Notes: a model not told the origin generated them from the letters alone. Shown: positions 25,741-34,542, counted from the stretch's first letter. The stretch: 64,000 nucleotides of DNA from Nonomuraea sediminis (GCF_018531495.1 NZ_JAHDTI010000007.1:124001-188000), one strand, 5' to 3'. Program-made: numbers and translations.

Positions 25741-26247
25741 ATGGCAACGCCCACCGGCCCTGACGGGGTGGATCGGATCGTCGAGCAGTGGCGCCGTGAG
25801 CGGCCGGACCTCGACCCCAGCCCGATGCACGTGATCGGGCGGATCAGCCGGCTGCACCTGGTTCTCCACGAGCGGCTGCTGCGCGTCTTCGAACGCTATG
25901 ACCTGGGCCGGGGCGAGTTCGACGTGCTGGCCACGCTGCGCCGCGCCGGCGAGCCGTACGAGCTGACCGCCGGAGAGCTGTGGGGGGCGACCATGGTCAC
26001 CTCCGGGGCGGTCACCAAGCGGGTCGACCGGCTGGAGCGGGCCGGGCTGGTCGCCCGGCGAGCCGCCGCCGACGACGCGCGCGGCCGGCTGATCAAGCTG
26101 ACCGACCGGGGCCTGCAGGTCATCGACGACGCCATCGGGGAGCACGTGCACCACGAGGCCAGGCTGCTTTCCGGCCTGACCGCGGCGGAGCGAAGCACCC
26201 TCACCGACCTGCTGCGCAAGCTGGGCCAGACGCTGCCTGAAGACTAG
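25741..26247 (+). CDS. MarR family transcriptional regulator
   Basis: 168 residues. It is a winged helix-turn-helix protein with the MarR layout: dimerisation helices at both ends and a central DNA-binding part (TAGELWGATMVTSGAVTKRV then DRLERAGLVAR, wing DDARGRLIKLTDRG). It is divergent from the EamA and MFS transporter genes, and the two palindromes immediately upstream of its start are its likely operators. That makes an autoregulated repressor whose ligand is probably the exported compound. The ligand cannot be inferred from sequence. Confidence 0.92.
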   Translation: MATPTGPDGVDRIVEQWRRERPDLDPSPMHVIGRISRLHLVLHERLLRVFERYDLGRGEFDVLATLRRAGEPYELTAGELWGATMVTSGAVTKRVDRLERAGLVARRAAADDARGRLIKLTDRGLQVIDDAIGEHVHHEARLLSGLTAAERSTLTDLLRKLGQTLPED

Positions 26248-26291
26248 CTACAGGTTGGCGAGTCGGGTTGCGGGTCATCCCGGTATTACGT

Positions 26292-26951
26292 CTACGGAAT
26301 ATTGGGCTTACGCGCGGTCAGACGAGCACGCAGTCCGGCCATGCCGGGGCCAGACAGGCGCGCCAGGGCGGCATCTCGCCCGTTGAGCAACAGCAGGATG
26401 GCCGCGATGGGCCCTTCGACTCGCTCTCCGTCTCCCGCGGCCCAGGAGCAGTCGGTGGCCGCGAGCCGGAGTCCGCTCAGCTCTTTGCGCGCGTGGAAGG
26501 ACCAGCCCATGGTGAAGGGCCATCTCATGGTCCAGATCCGCGTCGCGGAGAAGGACGCTGCCCGCACCGGCATCTGCCGGTCTCGTCCGAGGGGGATGGC
26601 GATGTCCTGCCCGTGGACGAGGATGTCCAGGAGCGGCTGGCCGCCAGGAGCCTTCCTGCGGGAGCCGATCAAGCCACGTAACAGGGCGCTGATCCGGTGC
26701 GTGGGCAGGTCGGCCTGCCGTACGGCGGTGTCGTGAAGCATGCGGTCGATGTTTCCGCGGGCCCTGAGCAGCTCGCGTGCCGCCTGGGCGGCACCCATGT
26801 GGGCGAGGCTCAGGTGAGCGGCGACGTCACGCACCCGCCAGCCCGAGCACAGGGACGCGACCTCCCATTCCTGCTCGGAAAGGTCGTCGAGCAGGTCCGC
26901 GAGGCCGGCTCGCTCGTGATCGATCGCCTGCCAGAGCTCATCGCGGTTCAT
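26292..26951 (-). CDS. Mycothiol-dependent maleylpyruvate isomerase family protein
   Basis: 219 residues from ATG 26951, which follows an AGGGGGCTGGG purine run. The N-terminal four-helix bundle has the MDMPI/DinB-like features: MNRDELWQAIDHERAGLADL with a metal-ligand histidine, then CSGWRVRDVAAHLSLAH with the GWxVxDxxxHL pattern, and HGQDIAIPLG carrying a further histidine. This fold binds a divalent metal and uses mycothiol in isomerase or S-transferase reactions, consistent with an actinobacterial host. It is downstream of the MFS gene on the same strand with a 23-base gap, probably the same operon; together they could detoxify and export a compound. Confidence 0.85.
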   Translation of the reverse strand: MNRDELWQAIDHERAGLADLLDDLSEQEWEVASLCSGWRVRDVAAHLSLAHMGAAQAARELLRARGNIDRMLHDTAVRQADLPTHRISALLRGLIGSRRKAPGGQPLLDILVHGQDIAIPLGRDRQMPVRAASFSATRIWTMRWPFTMGWSFHARKELSGLRLAATDCSWAAGDGERVEGPIAAILLLLNGRDAALARLSGPGMAGLRARLTARKPNIP

Positions 26952-26974
26952 CCCAGCCCCCTGTTCGGTCGCGA

Positions 26975-28201
26975 TCATTCAACTACGCCGGTCCGCCGCC
27001 CTCTCGGCTGGGCGCCGGCGGTCGCACGCGCGTACCACAGCACCGCGGACACGCACGCGATCCCAAGGGCGCCTCCACCGGCGATGACCTGGTCAACGGG
27101 GACGAACTCGGCGAGCGTGCCCGCCAGGGCCATGCCCAGACCCTGGGCCGTCATGAGGCCGGCGGTCATCAGCGTCATGGCCCTGCCACGTAGTTCGCCG
27201 GGCACCGCGGCGACGAACCGCAGGTCGAGACCGAGCGTGTAGGCGATTCCGCACCCGGTCAGGATCTGGCAGAGCAGCGCCCAGCCGAACGCCGGCTCGA
27301 AGACGTACCCGACAGGAGGCAGCATGGCCAGGACGGCCACCGGCATCGTCAGCCGCGCTCTCCCGCGCGGGCCGAGCAGCGAGCCCGCCAGGGTCTCGCT
27401 CAGGATCGCCCCGATCGGCATCCCGCACATGAGCAGGCCCAGCTCGCCGGGGGAGAGCGCGAGCAGATCGGCGTACGGGGTCATGAGCGCCTCAGGCACG
27501 ACCACGAACATCGGCGGCACCCAGCCGAGCAGCAGCAACGACCGGATCCGCCTGTCGGCCATGAGCAGCCGCATCCCGGACAGGGAGTCGCGAACCAGCC
27601 TGCCGCCCGTCGCGGTCCTGGCCGGGCGGCGGCGGGTGAAGAAGCGGAGCAGCAGCGCGGACCCGAGGAACGTCGCCACCGTCAGCACGAGCACGGCGCG
27701 CGGAGACACGAGGCTCAGGAGCAACCCACCCGAGGCGAAGCCCACGAGCTGCCCGCTCTGGCCGACGATCCGGATGACCGAGCGGCCCAGGACGAACAGA
27801 TCCCCCTCGCCGAGGACGTCGCCGAGCGTCGACGCCCGGGTGCCCTGGAAGACGGGCGCCACCGCGGCGGTCACCACGCGCAGGGCGAGCAGGAGCGCCA
27901 CGGGCGTACCGGGGAGGGTCATCGCGGCCGCGCAGGCCGCGCACAGCAGATCGCACACGACCAGCACCCGGCGGGCAGGGAACCGGTCGGCCACTGAGGA
28001 CAGCAGCGTGCCGCCCAGGACGTAGGGCAGCAGGCCGAAGGCGAAGGTCAGCGCGCTGAGCAGCGGTGAGCCGGTGAGCCGGTAGATCAGGACCGACAGC
28101 GCGATCTCGGAGACGATCACCCCGAGCGTCGACATCGCGTGCGCGGCGAAGACGGCGCGGAACTCGCGCACGGCGAACACGGCCCGGTATCCCGATGACA
28201 T
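26975..28201 (-). CDS. MFS transporter
   Basis: About 408 residues from ATG 28201, with a GTG alternative at 28216. It is a twelve-helix MFS protein of the MFS_3 (MefA/EntS-like) group with FRAVFAAHAMSTLGVIVSEI at the N-terminus and SSVADRFPARRVLVVCDL as the loop-2 motif. It is probably an exporter of a small toxic molecule or natural product. It is divergent from the ArsR/DUF5937 regulator (about 70 bases between starts) and followed by a mycothiol-type enzyme gene. Confidence 0.87.
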   Translation of the reverse strand: MSSGYRAVFAVREFRAVFAAHAMSTLGVIVSEIALSVLIYRLTGSPLLSALTFAFGLLPYVLGGTLLSSVADRFPARRVLVVCDLLCAACAAAMTLPGTPVALLLALRVVTAAVAPVFQGTRASTLGDVLGEGDLFVLGRSVIRIVGQSGQLVGFASGGLLLSLVSPRAVLVLTVATFLGSALLLRFFTRRRPARTATGGRLVRDSLSGMRLLMADRRIRSLLLLGWVPPMFVVVPEALMTPYADLLALSPGELGLLMCGMPIGAILSETLAGSLLGPRGRARLTMPVAVLAMLPPVGYVFEPAFGWALLCQILTGCGIAYTLGLDLRFVAAVPGELRGRAMTLMTAGLMTAQGLGMALAGTLAEFVPVDQVIAGGGALGIACVSAVLWYARATAGAQPRGRRTGVVE

Positions 28202-28271
28202 GACCACAGGCTGCACGGGTGGGGGACCGGCCTTCTAATCTTTCGGGTGCAGGCGAATCACTGGGGGGATC

Positions 28272-29249
28272 ATGGCGTTGCGGTTGAGGTTCGACCCCGA
28301 CGACCTGCTGCGGTGCCGCTTCGCGTTCTCCCCGCTGTGCGAGACCCACGAGGCGGTCCGCATGCTCCGGCGCACTGTACGGCACGGCTACCACCAGCCG
28401 TGGCTGCGGCGGATGCGAGCGGCCGTGGCCGGGCTGGACCTGTCCGAGCTGTGGTTGTTCATGCCGGAGCCCGGCGTCTACGTCCCGGACTTCCTGGGGC
28501 CGCCACCCGACGGCCCACCGCTCGGTTTCGAGGAGGAACTCGCGCGGTTGCGCGCCACCGATCCGGCACTGGCGCGCGAGGAGATGGCCCGCTCTCTGGC
28601 CTGCACGCCGGGCGCCACGGAATCCCCGCTCGGCCGCCGGCTGCTCGACGACCCCGCGCGAGCCGTTCAGCGGCTCGCCACTCTCACCGAGCAGGTCTGG
28701 AATGCGCTGATCGCTCCTGACTGGCCCAGGCTGAGCTCCCTGCTCGAGGCCGACATCGCCTACCGGTCGAGGAAACTGGCCGGAGGCGGGTTGGCAGACC
28801 TCTTCAGCGACCTGCACGCCACAGTGGGGTGGTCGGAGGGTTCCTTGCTGCTCCGGAGCTCCGTCGGGCCCGCGCGCGATCTCGGGGGCCGAGGCCTGCT
28901 GCTGATGCCGAGCGTCTTCGTGTGGCCTGACGTGGTGAGCGGCTTCGCCCCGCCCTGGCAGCCCACGGTGATCTACCCCGCACGCGGCATGGCCGGGCTG
29001 TGGAGCACCGTGGAAACCGACCGGGCGCTCGTCCGGCTCCTGGGTGCGAACCGGGCGGCGATCCTGAGCGGACTCCACGAACCGGCCTCGACGACGACGC
29101 TCGCGCACCGGCACGGCCTCGCACCCTCGTCCGTCTCGGCACACCTGTCCATCCTGCGCGAGGCCGGACTGCTGCACTCACGCCGCCAGGGATTCTCCGT
29201 ACTGTACGAGCGCACCCCCCTGGGCGAGACGCTGGCGGGCCGTGACTGA
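28272..29249 (+). CDS. ArsR-type regulator with DUF5937 domain
   Basis: 325 residues. The N-terminal ~230 residues correspond to the DUF5937 region found in actinobacterial ArsR-like regulators (FDPDDLLRCRFAFSPLCETH, then LSSLLEADIAYRSRKLAGGG). The C-terminal ~80 residues are a winged helix (STTTLAHRHGLAPSSVSAHL, then SILREAGLLHSRRQG). No ArsR metal-binding cysteine motif is present. It is divergent from the MFS gene and probably represses it and its downstream mycothiol enzyme gene. The ligand is unknown. Confidence 0.88.
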   Translation: MALRLRFDPDDLLRCRFAFSPLCETHEAVRMLRRTVRHGYHQPWLRRMRAAVAGLDLSELWLFMPEPGVYVPDFLGPPPDGPPLGFEEELARLRATDPALAREEMARSLACTPGATESPLGRRLLDDPARAVQRLATLTEQVWNALIAPDWPRLSSLLEADIAYRSRKLAGGGLADLFSDLHATVGWSEGSLLLRSSVGPARDLGGRGLLLMPSVFVWPDVVSGFAPPWQPTVIYPARGMAGLWSTVETDRALVRLLGANRAAILSGLHEPASTTTLAHRHGLAPSSVSAHLSILREAGLLHSRRQGFSVLYERTPLGETLAGRD

Positions 29250-29270
29250 TCCACCTCGACTCCCGGCAGG

Positions 29271-29460
29271 ATGACCAGCGTGACCCTGAAGTACCCCTGC
29301 GTGTGCTGTGGCCGCCTGACGATGCAGGAGCCGCCCGGCTCGTATCAGATCTGCCCGGTGCGAGCCACAGGCTGTTGAGCTCGCCACGTGGCCCGACGAT
29401 CGCACGGTCCTGTACTGGTGGCGCTACCGCGACCCCGCGTTCTGGCGCCCCGCCACCTGA
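29271..29460 (+). pseudogene. Frameshifted CPCC-type cysteine-rich protein remnant
   Basis: From ATG 29271 the frame reads a CPCC-family beginning (YPCVCCGRLTM, then EPPGSYQICPV), the zinc-ribbon-like motif of small cysteine-rich proteins, but then diverges and stops at 29378 after only 35 residues. The adjacent reading frame, open across the junction near 29358-29370, continues with CEPQAVELATWPDDRTV and a tail ending at TGA 29460. This suggests a 1- or 2-base indel at about 29358. Intact CPCC proteins continue with an acidic, aromatic segment (CFWEDD-like). It sits between the ArsR-type gene and a DUF6461 gene. Confidence 0.5.
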
Positions 29461-29498
29461 TTGCCCGGCCCGCCGAGTCCGCTGGACGGCTGTGACGT

Positions 29499-30161
29499 TC
29501 ATCTTTCCACGATGGGCGCCACGAGCATCGGGCGGCGGAGCATGGCCGGTGTGAACGGCACCCCGGTGACCTTCGCCGCCAGGGCGAAGGCCCTTGGCAC
29601 GGCGGTGTCGTAGTTGTCCTCCCACGCGGCGGCCCACGCGAGGTCGTCCTCTGGCTCGTCCAGCCCCATGCCCAGTTCCCGCATGAAGCCGTTGAGCCGG
29701 TCGGGGTCGGAGCCGTAACGCTCGTACGGGTGCCCCAAGCGGTAGCCGGTGACGCGCGTGCCGTCGATCGCGTACTCGAAGCTGTGCTCGGAGGCGTAGT
29801 CGTGCCGGGTGATCGCCAGCACCTCGCAGCCTCGTGACAGCTTGGTCACCACCTCGTGGAGCGTGACCAGCCAGCCGTAGGGCTCGATGGCCACGCACCA
29901 CTCGCCGGCCTGAAAGACGCCCACGTAGCCGCCGCCGTCCCCGCCGTCCGTCCTGCTGATGAACTCGTAGGCCTTCTCGTCGAGTCCGCCGAAGTCCGAC
30001 TCCTGGCCGGAGTCCTGGCCGCGGCTGAAGCGGCGCACCACCCCCGCCGCGTCGAGTCCGCGGAAGAAGGCCACGCTGAAGATCACTCCCAGCGGGCCGC
30101 CGCCGCCCTCTCCCTCGGGCAGGTTGAGCCACTGGAACGGGGCCAAGGGATCGGTGGTCAT
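29499..30161 (-). CDS. DUF6461-like protein
   Basis: About 220 residues; ATG 30161 or 30170 are both possible and neither has a clear ribosome-binding site. It resembles the DUF6461 proteins of actinobacteria: PFQWLNLPEGEGGGGPLGV near the start, IFSVAFFRGLDAAGVVRRFS, an EWCVAIEPYGWLVTLHEVV core, LSRGCEVLAITRHDYASEHS, and a VDGTRVTGYRLGHPYERYG-like segment. These proteins are soluble, lack catalytic motifs and occur near antitoxin- or immunity-like genes, but their function is unknown. Confidence 0.7.
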   Translation of the reverse strand: MTTDPLAPFQWLNLPEGEGGGGPLGVIFSVAFFRGLDAAGVVRRFSRGQDSGQESDFGGLDEKAYEFISRTDGGDGGGYVGVFQAGEWCVAIEPYGWLVTLHEVVTKLSRGCEVLAITRHDYASEHSFEYAIDGTRVTGYRLGHPYERYGSDPDRLNGFMRELGMGLDEPEDDLAWAAAWEDNYDTAVPRAFALAAKVTGVPFTPAMLRRPMLVAPIVER

Positions 30162-30219
30162 GCGGGTCATGGTGGCAGGCCGTACCGACAATCAGTCTCC
30201 GGCCGTGAAGAGGTGGGGG

Positions 30220-31155
30220 TCATTCGGGGATGGTGAGGATGAGTTTGCCGGTTGTGTGGCCGGGTTCGGCGCGGCGGTGGGCCTCGGCGGCCTGGGCGAG
30301 CGGGAGTGCGCCGTCGATCCGCGGAAGCAGGAGGCCCTGGTCGGCCAGTTTCGCGATCGCCGTCATGCCGGCGTGATCGGCTTCGACGGTCAGGTATTCC
30401 AGCCGGGCGCCGTGCTCTTTCGCCAGGGTCCGCATGTTGCCGGTGTGCGAGAAGACGATGGCGACGAGAATGCCGCCCGGGCGCAGGACCCGCAGCGAGC
30501 GTGGGCCGTAGTCACCGCCGACGGCGTCCAGCACGACGTCGACGTCCCGTACCGCCTCGGTGAAATCGGTCCGGGTGTAGTCGATGACCTCATCGGCGCC
30601 CAGGGCGCGTACGAAATCACCTTTCGGGGTGCTCGCGGTGCCGATCGCCTGCGCGCCGCGGGCCTTGGCGAGCTGCACGGCCAGATGGCCGACCCCGCCG
30701 GCCGCGGCGTGGATGAGCACCCGCTGGCCGGGCTGGACGTCGGCCGTCTCCACCAGCGCCTGCCAGGCGGTGAGCGCGGCCACCGGCAGCGCCGCCGCCC
30801 GCACGTGGTCGATTCCCTCGGGTTTGCGGGCGAAGTTCCGTGACGGGGCGGCCACGTATTCGGCGTAGGCGCCGGCGCCCCGCGGGTAGTCGAGCATGCC
30901 GAAGACCTCGTCGCCCGGCTTGTGGAGCGTCACGCCCGCCCCGACGGCCTCGACGACGCCGGACACGTCCCAGCCCAGGACGAACGGCGGCGCGCCGAGA
31001 TACAGACCCGTGGCGCGGTGCTTCCAGTCGGTCGGGTTGACGCCGGCGGCGTGGACCCTGACCAGGACGTCTGTGGGTCCCAGCGTCGGCCGGTCGAGCT
31101 CGACGAGCGTGAGGACCTCCGGACCACCCAGAACGTCTTGGCTGATCGCGCGCAT
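30220..31155 (-). CDS. NADP-dependent medium-chain oxidoreductase, quinone reductase-like
   Basis: 311 residues from ATG 31155 preceded by GAAAGGAAG. It belongs to the zinc-lacking MDR group (quinone oxidoreductase / enoyl reductase type): N-terminal GroES-like domain (DVLVRVHAAGVNPTDWKHR, LGWDVSGVVEAVG), then a Rossmann domain with VLIHAAAGGVGHLAVQLAKA and an NADP-binding loop GTASTPKGDF. No catalytic-zinc ligands are present. It reduces quinones or activated alkenes. It is divergent from a GlxA-like AraC regulator (95 bases between starts), the common regulator/enzyme arrangement for this family. Confidence 0.9.
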   Translation of the reverse strand: MRAISQDVLGGPEVLTLVELDRPTLGPTDVLVRVHAAGVNPTDWKHRATGLYLGAPPFVLGWDVSGVVEAVGAGVTLHKPGDEVFGMLDYPRGAGAYAEYVAAPSRNFARKPEGIDHVRAAALPVAALTAWQALVETADVQPGQRVLIHAAAGGVGHLAVQLAKARGAQAIGTASTPKGDFVRALGADEVIDYTRTDFTEAVRDVDVVLDAVGGDYGPRSLRVLRPGGILVAIVFSHTGNMRTLAKEHGARLEYLTVEADHAGMTAIAKLADQGLLLPRIDGALPLAQAAEAHRRAEPGHTTGKLILTIPE

Positions 31156-31249
31156 CAACGGCTTCCTTTCTCGCGGTGTGCGATCAGCGTCCTGGCACCG
31201 CCGGGGCGGCGAAAGTGGCCTGATGGTCATCATGTGCAAGGATCAGGCC

Positions 31250-32221
31250 ATGCACCGTGTTGTCGTGCTCGCTCTGCAGAACGTCTATCCGTTCGAGCTG
31301 GGCATCCCCGGGCGGATCTTCGGCGCCGCCAGGGGCCCCGCGGAAGAGCAGCTCTACGAGGTGATCACGTGTTCGCTCGACGGCGACCCGGTCACCACCT
31401 CCGCCGACTTCGCCATCGCGGTGGAACACGGCGCCGAGGCGCTCGAGACCGCCGACACGCTGGTCATCCCGCCGTTCAGGTGGAGCCCCGCGGACCAGGA
31501 GGTGTTCGAACTGCCCGCGGACGCCCTGGCCGCGCTGCCGCCGGGCGTACGCGTCGTGTCGATCTGCACGGCGGCTGTCCTGCTCGCCGCGGCCGGCCTG
31601 CTCGACGGCCGCCCCGCGACCACGCACTGGCAGGAGGCCGAGCGCTGCCAGCGGCTGTTCCCCAAGGTGAACTGGGACGCCGACGTCCTGTTCGTGGACG
31701 ACGGCGACGTGCTCACTTCCGCCGGCGTGGCGGCCGGCGTCGATCTGTGCCTGCACATCGTCCGCCGCGACCACGGCAGCGCGGTCGCCAACCGCGCGGC
31801 CCGCCACTGCATCGTGCCACCCTGGCGCGACGGCGGGCAGGCGCAGTACGTCGAACGCCCGGTGCCGGGTCCGTCGACGGCCACGACCGCGGCCACCCGG
31901 GCCTGGGCGCTGCAGCGGCTCGAGCGCCCGCTGCCGCTGACCGAGCTGGCCGGACACGCCCGGATGAGCCTGCGGACCTTCACCCGCCGCTTCCGGCAGG
32001 AAGTCGGGATGAGCCCCGGCGACTGGCTGATCCGCCAGCGGGTGGAGCTCGCCAGGAACCTGCTGGAGGCCAGCGACCTGCCCGTCGACCAGATCGCCCG
32101 CCGTGCCGGGTTCGGCACGGCGGCCTCACTGCGCCAGCACCTGCACACCGCGATCGGCGTGTCGCCTCTCGCCTACCGGCGCACATTCCGTACGGCCGGC
32201 GCTCCCGCGGACCGGCCGTAG
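31250..32221 (+). CDS. GlxA-like AraC family transcriptional regulator
   Basis: 323 residues from ATG 31250. The N-terminal domain is a DJ-1/PfpI-type fold (MHRVVVLALQNVYPFELGI, with the nucleophile-elbow segment VVSICTAAVLLAAAGLLDGR) and usually acts as a ligand sensor. The C-terminal ~100 residues are a double AraC helix-turn-helix (LTELAGHARMSLRTFTRRFR, VDQIARRAGFGTAASLRQHL). Upstream ATGs at 31223 and 31232 are possible but less well placed. It is divergent from the quinone-reductase-like gene and is the likely regulator of it. Confidence 0.92.
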   Translation: MHRVVVLALQNVYPFELGIPGRIFGAARGPAEEQLYEVITCSLDGDPVTTSADFAIAVEHGAEALETADTLVIPPFRWSPADQEVFELPADALAALPPGVRVVSICTAAVLLAAAGLLDGRPATTHWQEAERCQRLFPKVNWDADVLFVDDGDVLTSAGVAAGVDLCLHIVRRDHGSAVANRAARHCIVPPWRDGGQAQYVERPVPGPSTATTAATRAWALQRLERPLPLTELAGHARMSLRTFTRRFRQEVGMSPGDWLIRQRVELARNLLEASDLPVDQIARRAGFGTAASLRQHLHTAIGVSPLAYRRTFRTAGAPADRP

Positions 32222-32272
32222 GGATCAAGCCGGCGGGCCAGGGGGCCGGCCGTACGGATCGGGCGGGCGTGG

Positions 32273-33418
32273 CTAGGCCTTCCAGAGGGCGGCGAGTTGC
32301 CGCGTCGCCAGCCGGGACGGTACGGCCCGCAGCATCGTGTCGCGGAGCCACGCGGCGACGCCGGTCTGGGAGGTCAGCCGCGACTGCCGCGACGCCGCGC
32401 GCATCATGCGGTTGGCGCTGGGGCGGCGTTCGGCGTCGTAGCGCAGGAGCCGCTCGGCGACGTCCGCCGGCTCGGCGTCGATCAGGTGCCGGGTCACCGC
32501 GGCCGCGTCCTCGAAGGCCTGGCTGGCGCCCTGGCCGAGGTCGGGCGGCATGGCGTGCGCCGCGTCGCCGAGAAGCGCGATCCTGCCGGCCACGAACGAG
32601 GGCAGCGGTTCGGCCAGGCGGGTGATCGGGTCGACATAGATGTCGGCGGGCGGGGTGGCCTCGATCAGCGCGGTGACGAGGGGATGCCAGTCGGCCATCA
32701 GGGACAGCATCTGCTCGCGCGCCTCGGCCGCGTCGGGCGGTGTGCCGTCCAGGACGGAGTCGGTGAACCAGTACAGGCGGCTGTCGCCGACGGGGAACAG
32801 GCCGAACATCGCCCCGCTGCGGCGATCGACCAACTGGCTGGCGAGCAGATCCGTGGCCAGGTCGGCAGGACGGGGCAGCATGCCGCGCAGGTCCATCCGG
32901 CCGGTTCGGCGCAGCCCGGGGTGGCCGGGGAAGAGCTGCGCGCGCAGCTTGCTGCCGATGCCGTCGGCCGCGATCACGGCGTCCGCCCTCGCGACGGGGC
33001 CTCCTTCGCTGATCACGGTCACCCCGGTGGCGTCGGGCTCCAGGCGCTCGACCAGGGTCGTGGTCCGCACCACGTCGGCGGGCAGGGGGGCGCGCAGCGC
33101 TCGGTGCAGCTCCGCTCGGTCGATCATGACGGGTGTCCCGATCACCTGCTGCGCCTGGGTCAGGTCGGTGACCAGCAGCGGCCGTCCCCGCCAGTCCCGC
33201 AGTCCGCCGCCGGTCGCATGCGTGACATGTCCGCGGATGTCCTCGGCCAGCCCCAGCGTGTCCAGCGCTCGCAGCCCGTTGGGCATGACCACGATCCCGG
33301 TGCCCGCTTCCCGTAGTTCGGCGCCCCTTTCGAAGAGCGTCACCTCATGCCCCAGGCGATGCAGCCCCACCGCGGCCGCCACTCCTCCGAGCCCGGCGCC
33401 GACCACCACGATCCTCAT
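32273..33418 (-). CDS. FAD-dependent monooxygenase, aromatic hydroxylase type
   Basis: 381 residues from ATG 33418 with CAGGAGGTCTC upstream. It is a PHBH-type flavoprotein: N-terminal GxGxxG motif (IVVVGAGLGGVAAAVGLHRL), the DG motif (AVIAADGIGSKLRAQL), and the FAD/NADPH GD motif (IALLGDAAHAMPPDLGQGAS). It hydroxylates small aromatic or polycyclic substrates using NAD(P)H and O2. It is divergent from a TetR gene with a palindrome between them; this pairing is typical of monooxygenases that inactivate or modify a toxic compound. Confidence 0.92.
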   Translation of the reverse strand: MRIVVVGAGLGGVAAAVGLHRLGHEVTLFERGAELREAGTGIVVMPNGLRALDTLGLAEDIRGHVTHATGGGLRDWRGRPLLVTDLTQAQQVIGTPVMIDRAELHRALRAPLPADVVRTTTLVERLEPDATGVTVISEGGPVARADAVIAADGIGSKLRAQLFPGHPGLRRTGRMDLRGMLPRPADLATDLLASQLVDRRSGAMFGLFPVGDSRLYWFTDSVLDGTPPDAAEAREQMLSLMADWHPLVTALIEATPPADIYVDPITRLAEPLPSFVAGRIALLGDAAHAMPPDLGQGASQAFEDAAAVTRHLIDAEPADVAERLLRYDAERRPSANRMMRAASRQSRLTSQTGVAAWLRDTMLRAVPSRLATRQLAALWKA

Positions 33419-33445
33419 GAGACCTCCTGGCTGATTCACTACGAT

Positions 33446-33457
33446 CGTACTAGTACG
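33446..33457. promoter_or_regulatory. Palindromic operator between TetR and monooxygenase genes
   Basis: A perfect 12-bp palindrome, CGTACTAGTACG, lies in the 59-base interval between divergent starts at 33418 and 33478. Its position, 20 bases from the TetR start and 27 from the monooxygenase start, would let one TetR dimer block both promoters. A CTAG core is rare in high-GC genomes. Confidence 0.7.
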
Positions 33458-33477
33458 GCTATTGGTATCATGACCGC

Positions 33478-34047
33478 ATGCCGCCCACTAACCCAGCCCG
33501 TCGCCAGGCCCTGGCCGACGCCGCCATCGAACTGCTGGCGTCGTCGGGCGTGCACGGGCTGACCCACCGCGCGGTGGAGAAGGCGGCGGACCTCCCGCCG
33601 GGAACGGCCTCGAACTACTTCCGCAGCCGGGAGGCCCTGCTGGTCGCCGCCGCGGAGCGCATCGCGGAGCTGCATCACGCCGACACCGGCCAGGCCATCA
33701 GGCAGCCCGCGACGCTGGTTGACCTGCTGACGGAATCGCTGCTCACCGCGGCGACCATCCACCGCGACCGCTACCTGGCGATCTTCGAACTGCAACTGGA
33801 GGCCGCGCGCCGGCCGGTGCTCGCCTCAGCGCTGGCGGGCCTGCAGGACACGGCGTTGCTGGTCACCGCGGGACACCACGACGAACTCGGCCTCACCATC
33901 CCGCGCGAGAAGATCCCCGCCCTGATCGCGCTCTACGGGGGTGCGCTGTTCACCCTGGTCAGCGCGCCGCCGGGGAGCGTCAACAGGGATGTCGTCCTGA
34001 GCGTGGTCCAGGTCATCGTGTACGGCTGCGCCGACGCCCACCGATGA
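33478..34047 (+). CDS. TetR family transcriptional regulator
   Basis: 189 residues. The N-terminal helix-turn-helix has the TetR pattern (ALADAAIELLASSGVHGLTH, AVEKAADLPPGTASNYFRSR) followed by an all-helical ligand domain. It is divergent from the FAD monooxygenase gene, and the 12-bp palindrome between them is a likely shared operator. It is probably a repressor relieved by the monooxygenase substrate. A hairpin terminator follows its stop. Confidence 0.93.
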   Translation: MPPTNPARRQALADAAIELLASSGVHGLTHRAVEKAADLPPGTASNYFRSREALLVAAAERIAELHHADTGQAIRQPATLVDLLTESLLTAATIHRDRYLAIFELQLEAARRPVLASALAGLQDTALLVTAGHHDELGLTIPREKIPALIALYGGALFTLVSAPPGSVNRDVVLSVVQVIVYGCADAHR

Positions 34048-34048
34048 C

Positions 34049-34073
34049 GGGTACGGCGGCGCGAGCCGTACCC
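34049..34073. terminator. Bidirectional hairpin terminator
   Basis: Inverted repeat with 9-bp arms GGGTACGGC (34049-34057) and GCCGTACCC (34065-34073) around a 7-base loop. It lies between the convergent TetR gene (ends 34047) and the L11 paralogue (ends 34117). Confidence 0.75.
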
Positions 34074-34116
34074 CTGGCGACTACTGGATAATCGCGGCCC
34101 ACGGGCGGCCGGTTCG

Positions 34117-34542
34117 CTAGTCGCGGACGGTGAGGCCCATGGAGCGGGCCGTACCTTCGATGATCTTCTCGGCCTGGTCCAGGTTGGCAGTGTTGAGGTC
34201 GGGGAGCTTGGCCTGGGCGACCTCGCGGAGCTGGGCACGGGTGATCCAGCCGCCGCTCTGGTGGCCTGGACGAGGGCTGCCGCCGTCGAGCCCGGCGATG
34301 CGGCGGATCAGCGAGGCGGTGGTCGGCTGCTTGGTGACGACCTCGAACGACCTGTCGTCGTAGACGGTGATGACCGCGGGGATCACGAACCCGCGGTGGT
34401 CCTGGGTCTGCGCGTTGTACTGCCGGCAGAACTCCATGAGGTTGATCCCGAGCGGACCGAGATCCTTGCCGACGTTCGCCGGGCCCGCCTCACCGGCCTG
34501 AATGTGCAGGGTCACGACCCTGGCTATCTTGTTCTTCGCCAT
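34117..34542 (-). CDS. rplK: Divergent paralogue of ribosomal protein L11
   Basis: 141 residues. It matches L11 over its whole length: IARVVTLHIQAG at the N-terminus, INLMEFCRQYNAQTQDHRG, VIPAVITVYDDRSFEVVTK, then QLREVAQAKLPDLNT and IIEGTARSMGLTVRD at the C-terminus. The proline-rich loop that contacts thiostrepton and helps signal RelA (PAPPVG-type in normal L11) reads PANVGKDLG at 21-29, one residue shorter with both adjacent prolines lost. It is not in the usual nusG-rplK-rplA context; it stands alone, divergent from a MerR regulator with an operator-like repeat between. It probably replaces or supplements the housekeeping L11 under an inducing condition. Confidence 0.9.
   Translation of the reverse strand: MAKNKIARVVTLHIQAGEAGPANVGKDLGPLGINLMEFCRQYNAQTQDHRGFVIPAVITVYDDRSFEVVTKQPTTASLIRRIAGLDGGSPRPGHQSGGWITRAQLREVAQAKLPDLNTANLDQAEKIIEGTARSMGLTVRD

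Noticed and set aside
30896..31249. In-frame extension of the AraC-type regulator by up to 118 codons
   Set aside because: The extension overlaps the divergent oxidoreductase gene; ATG 31250 fits the start of the DJ-1/PfpI domain.
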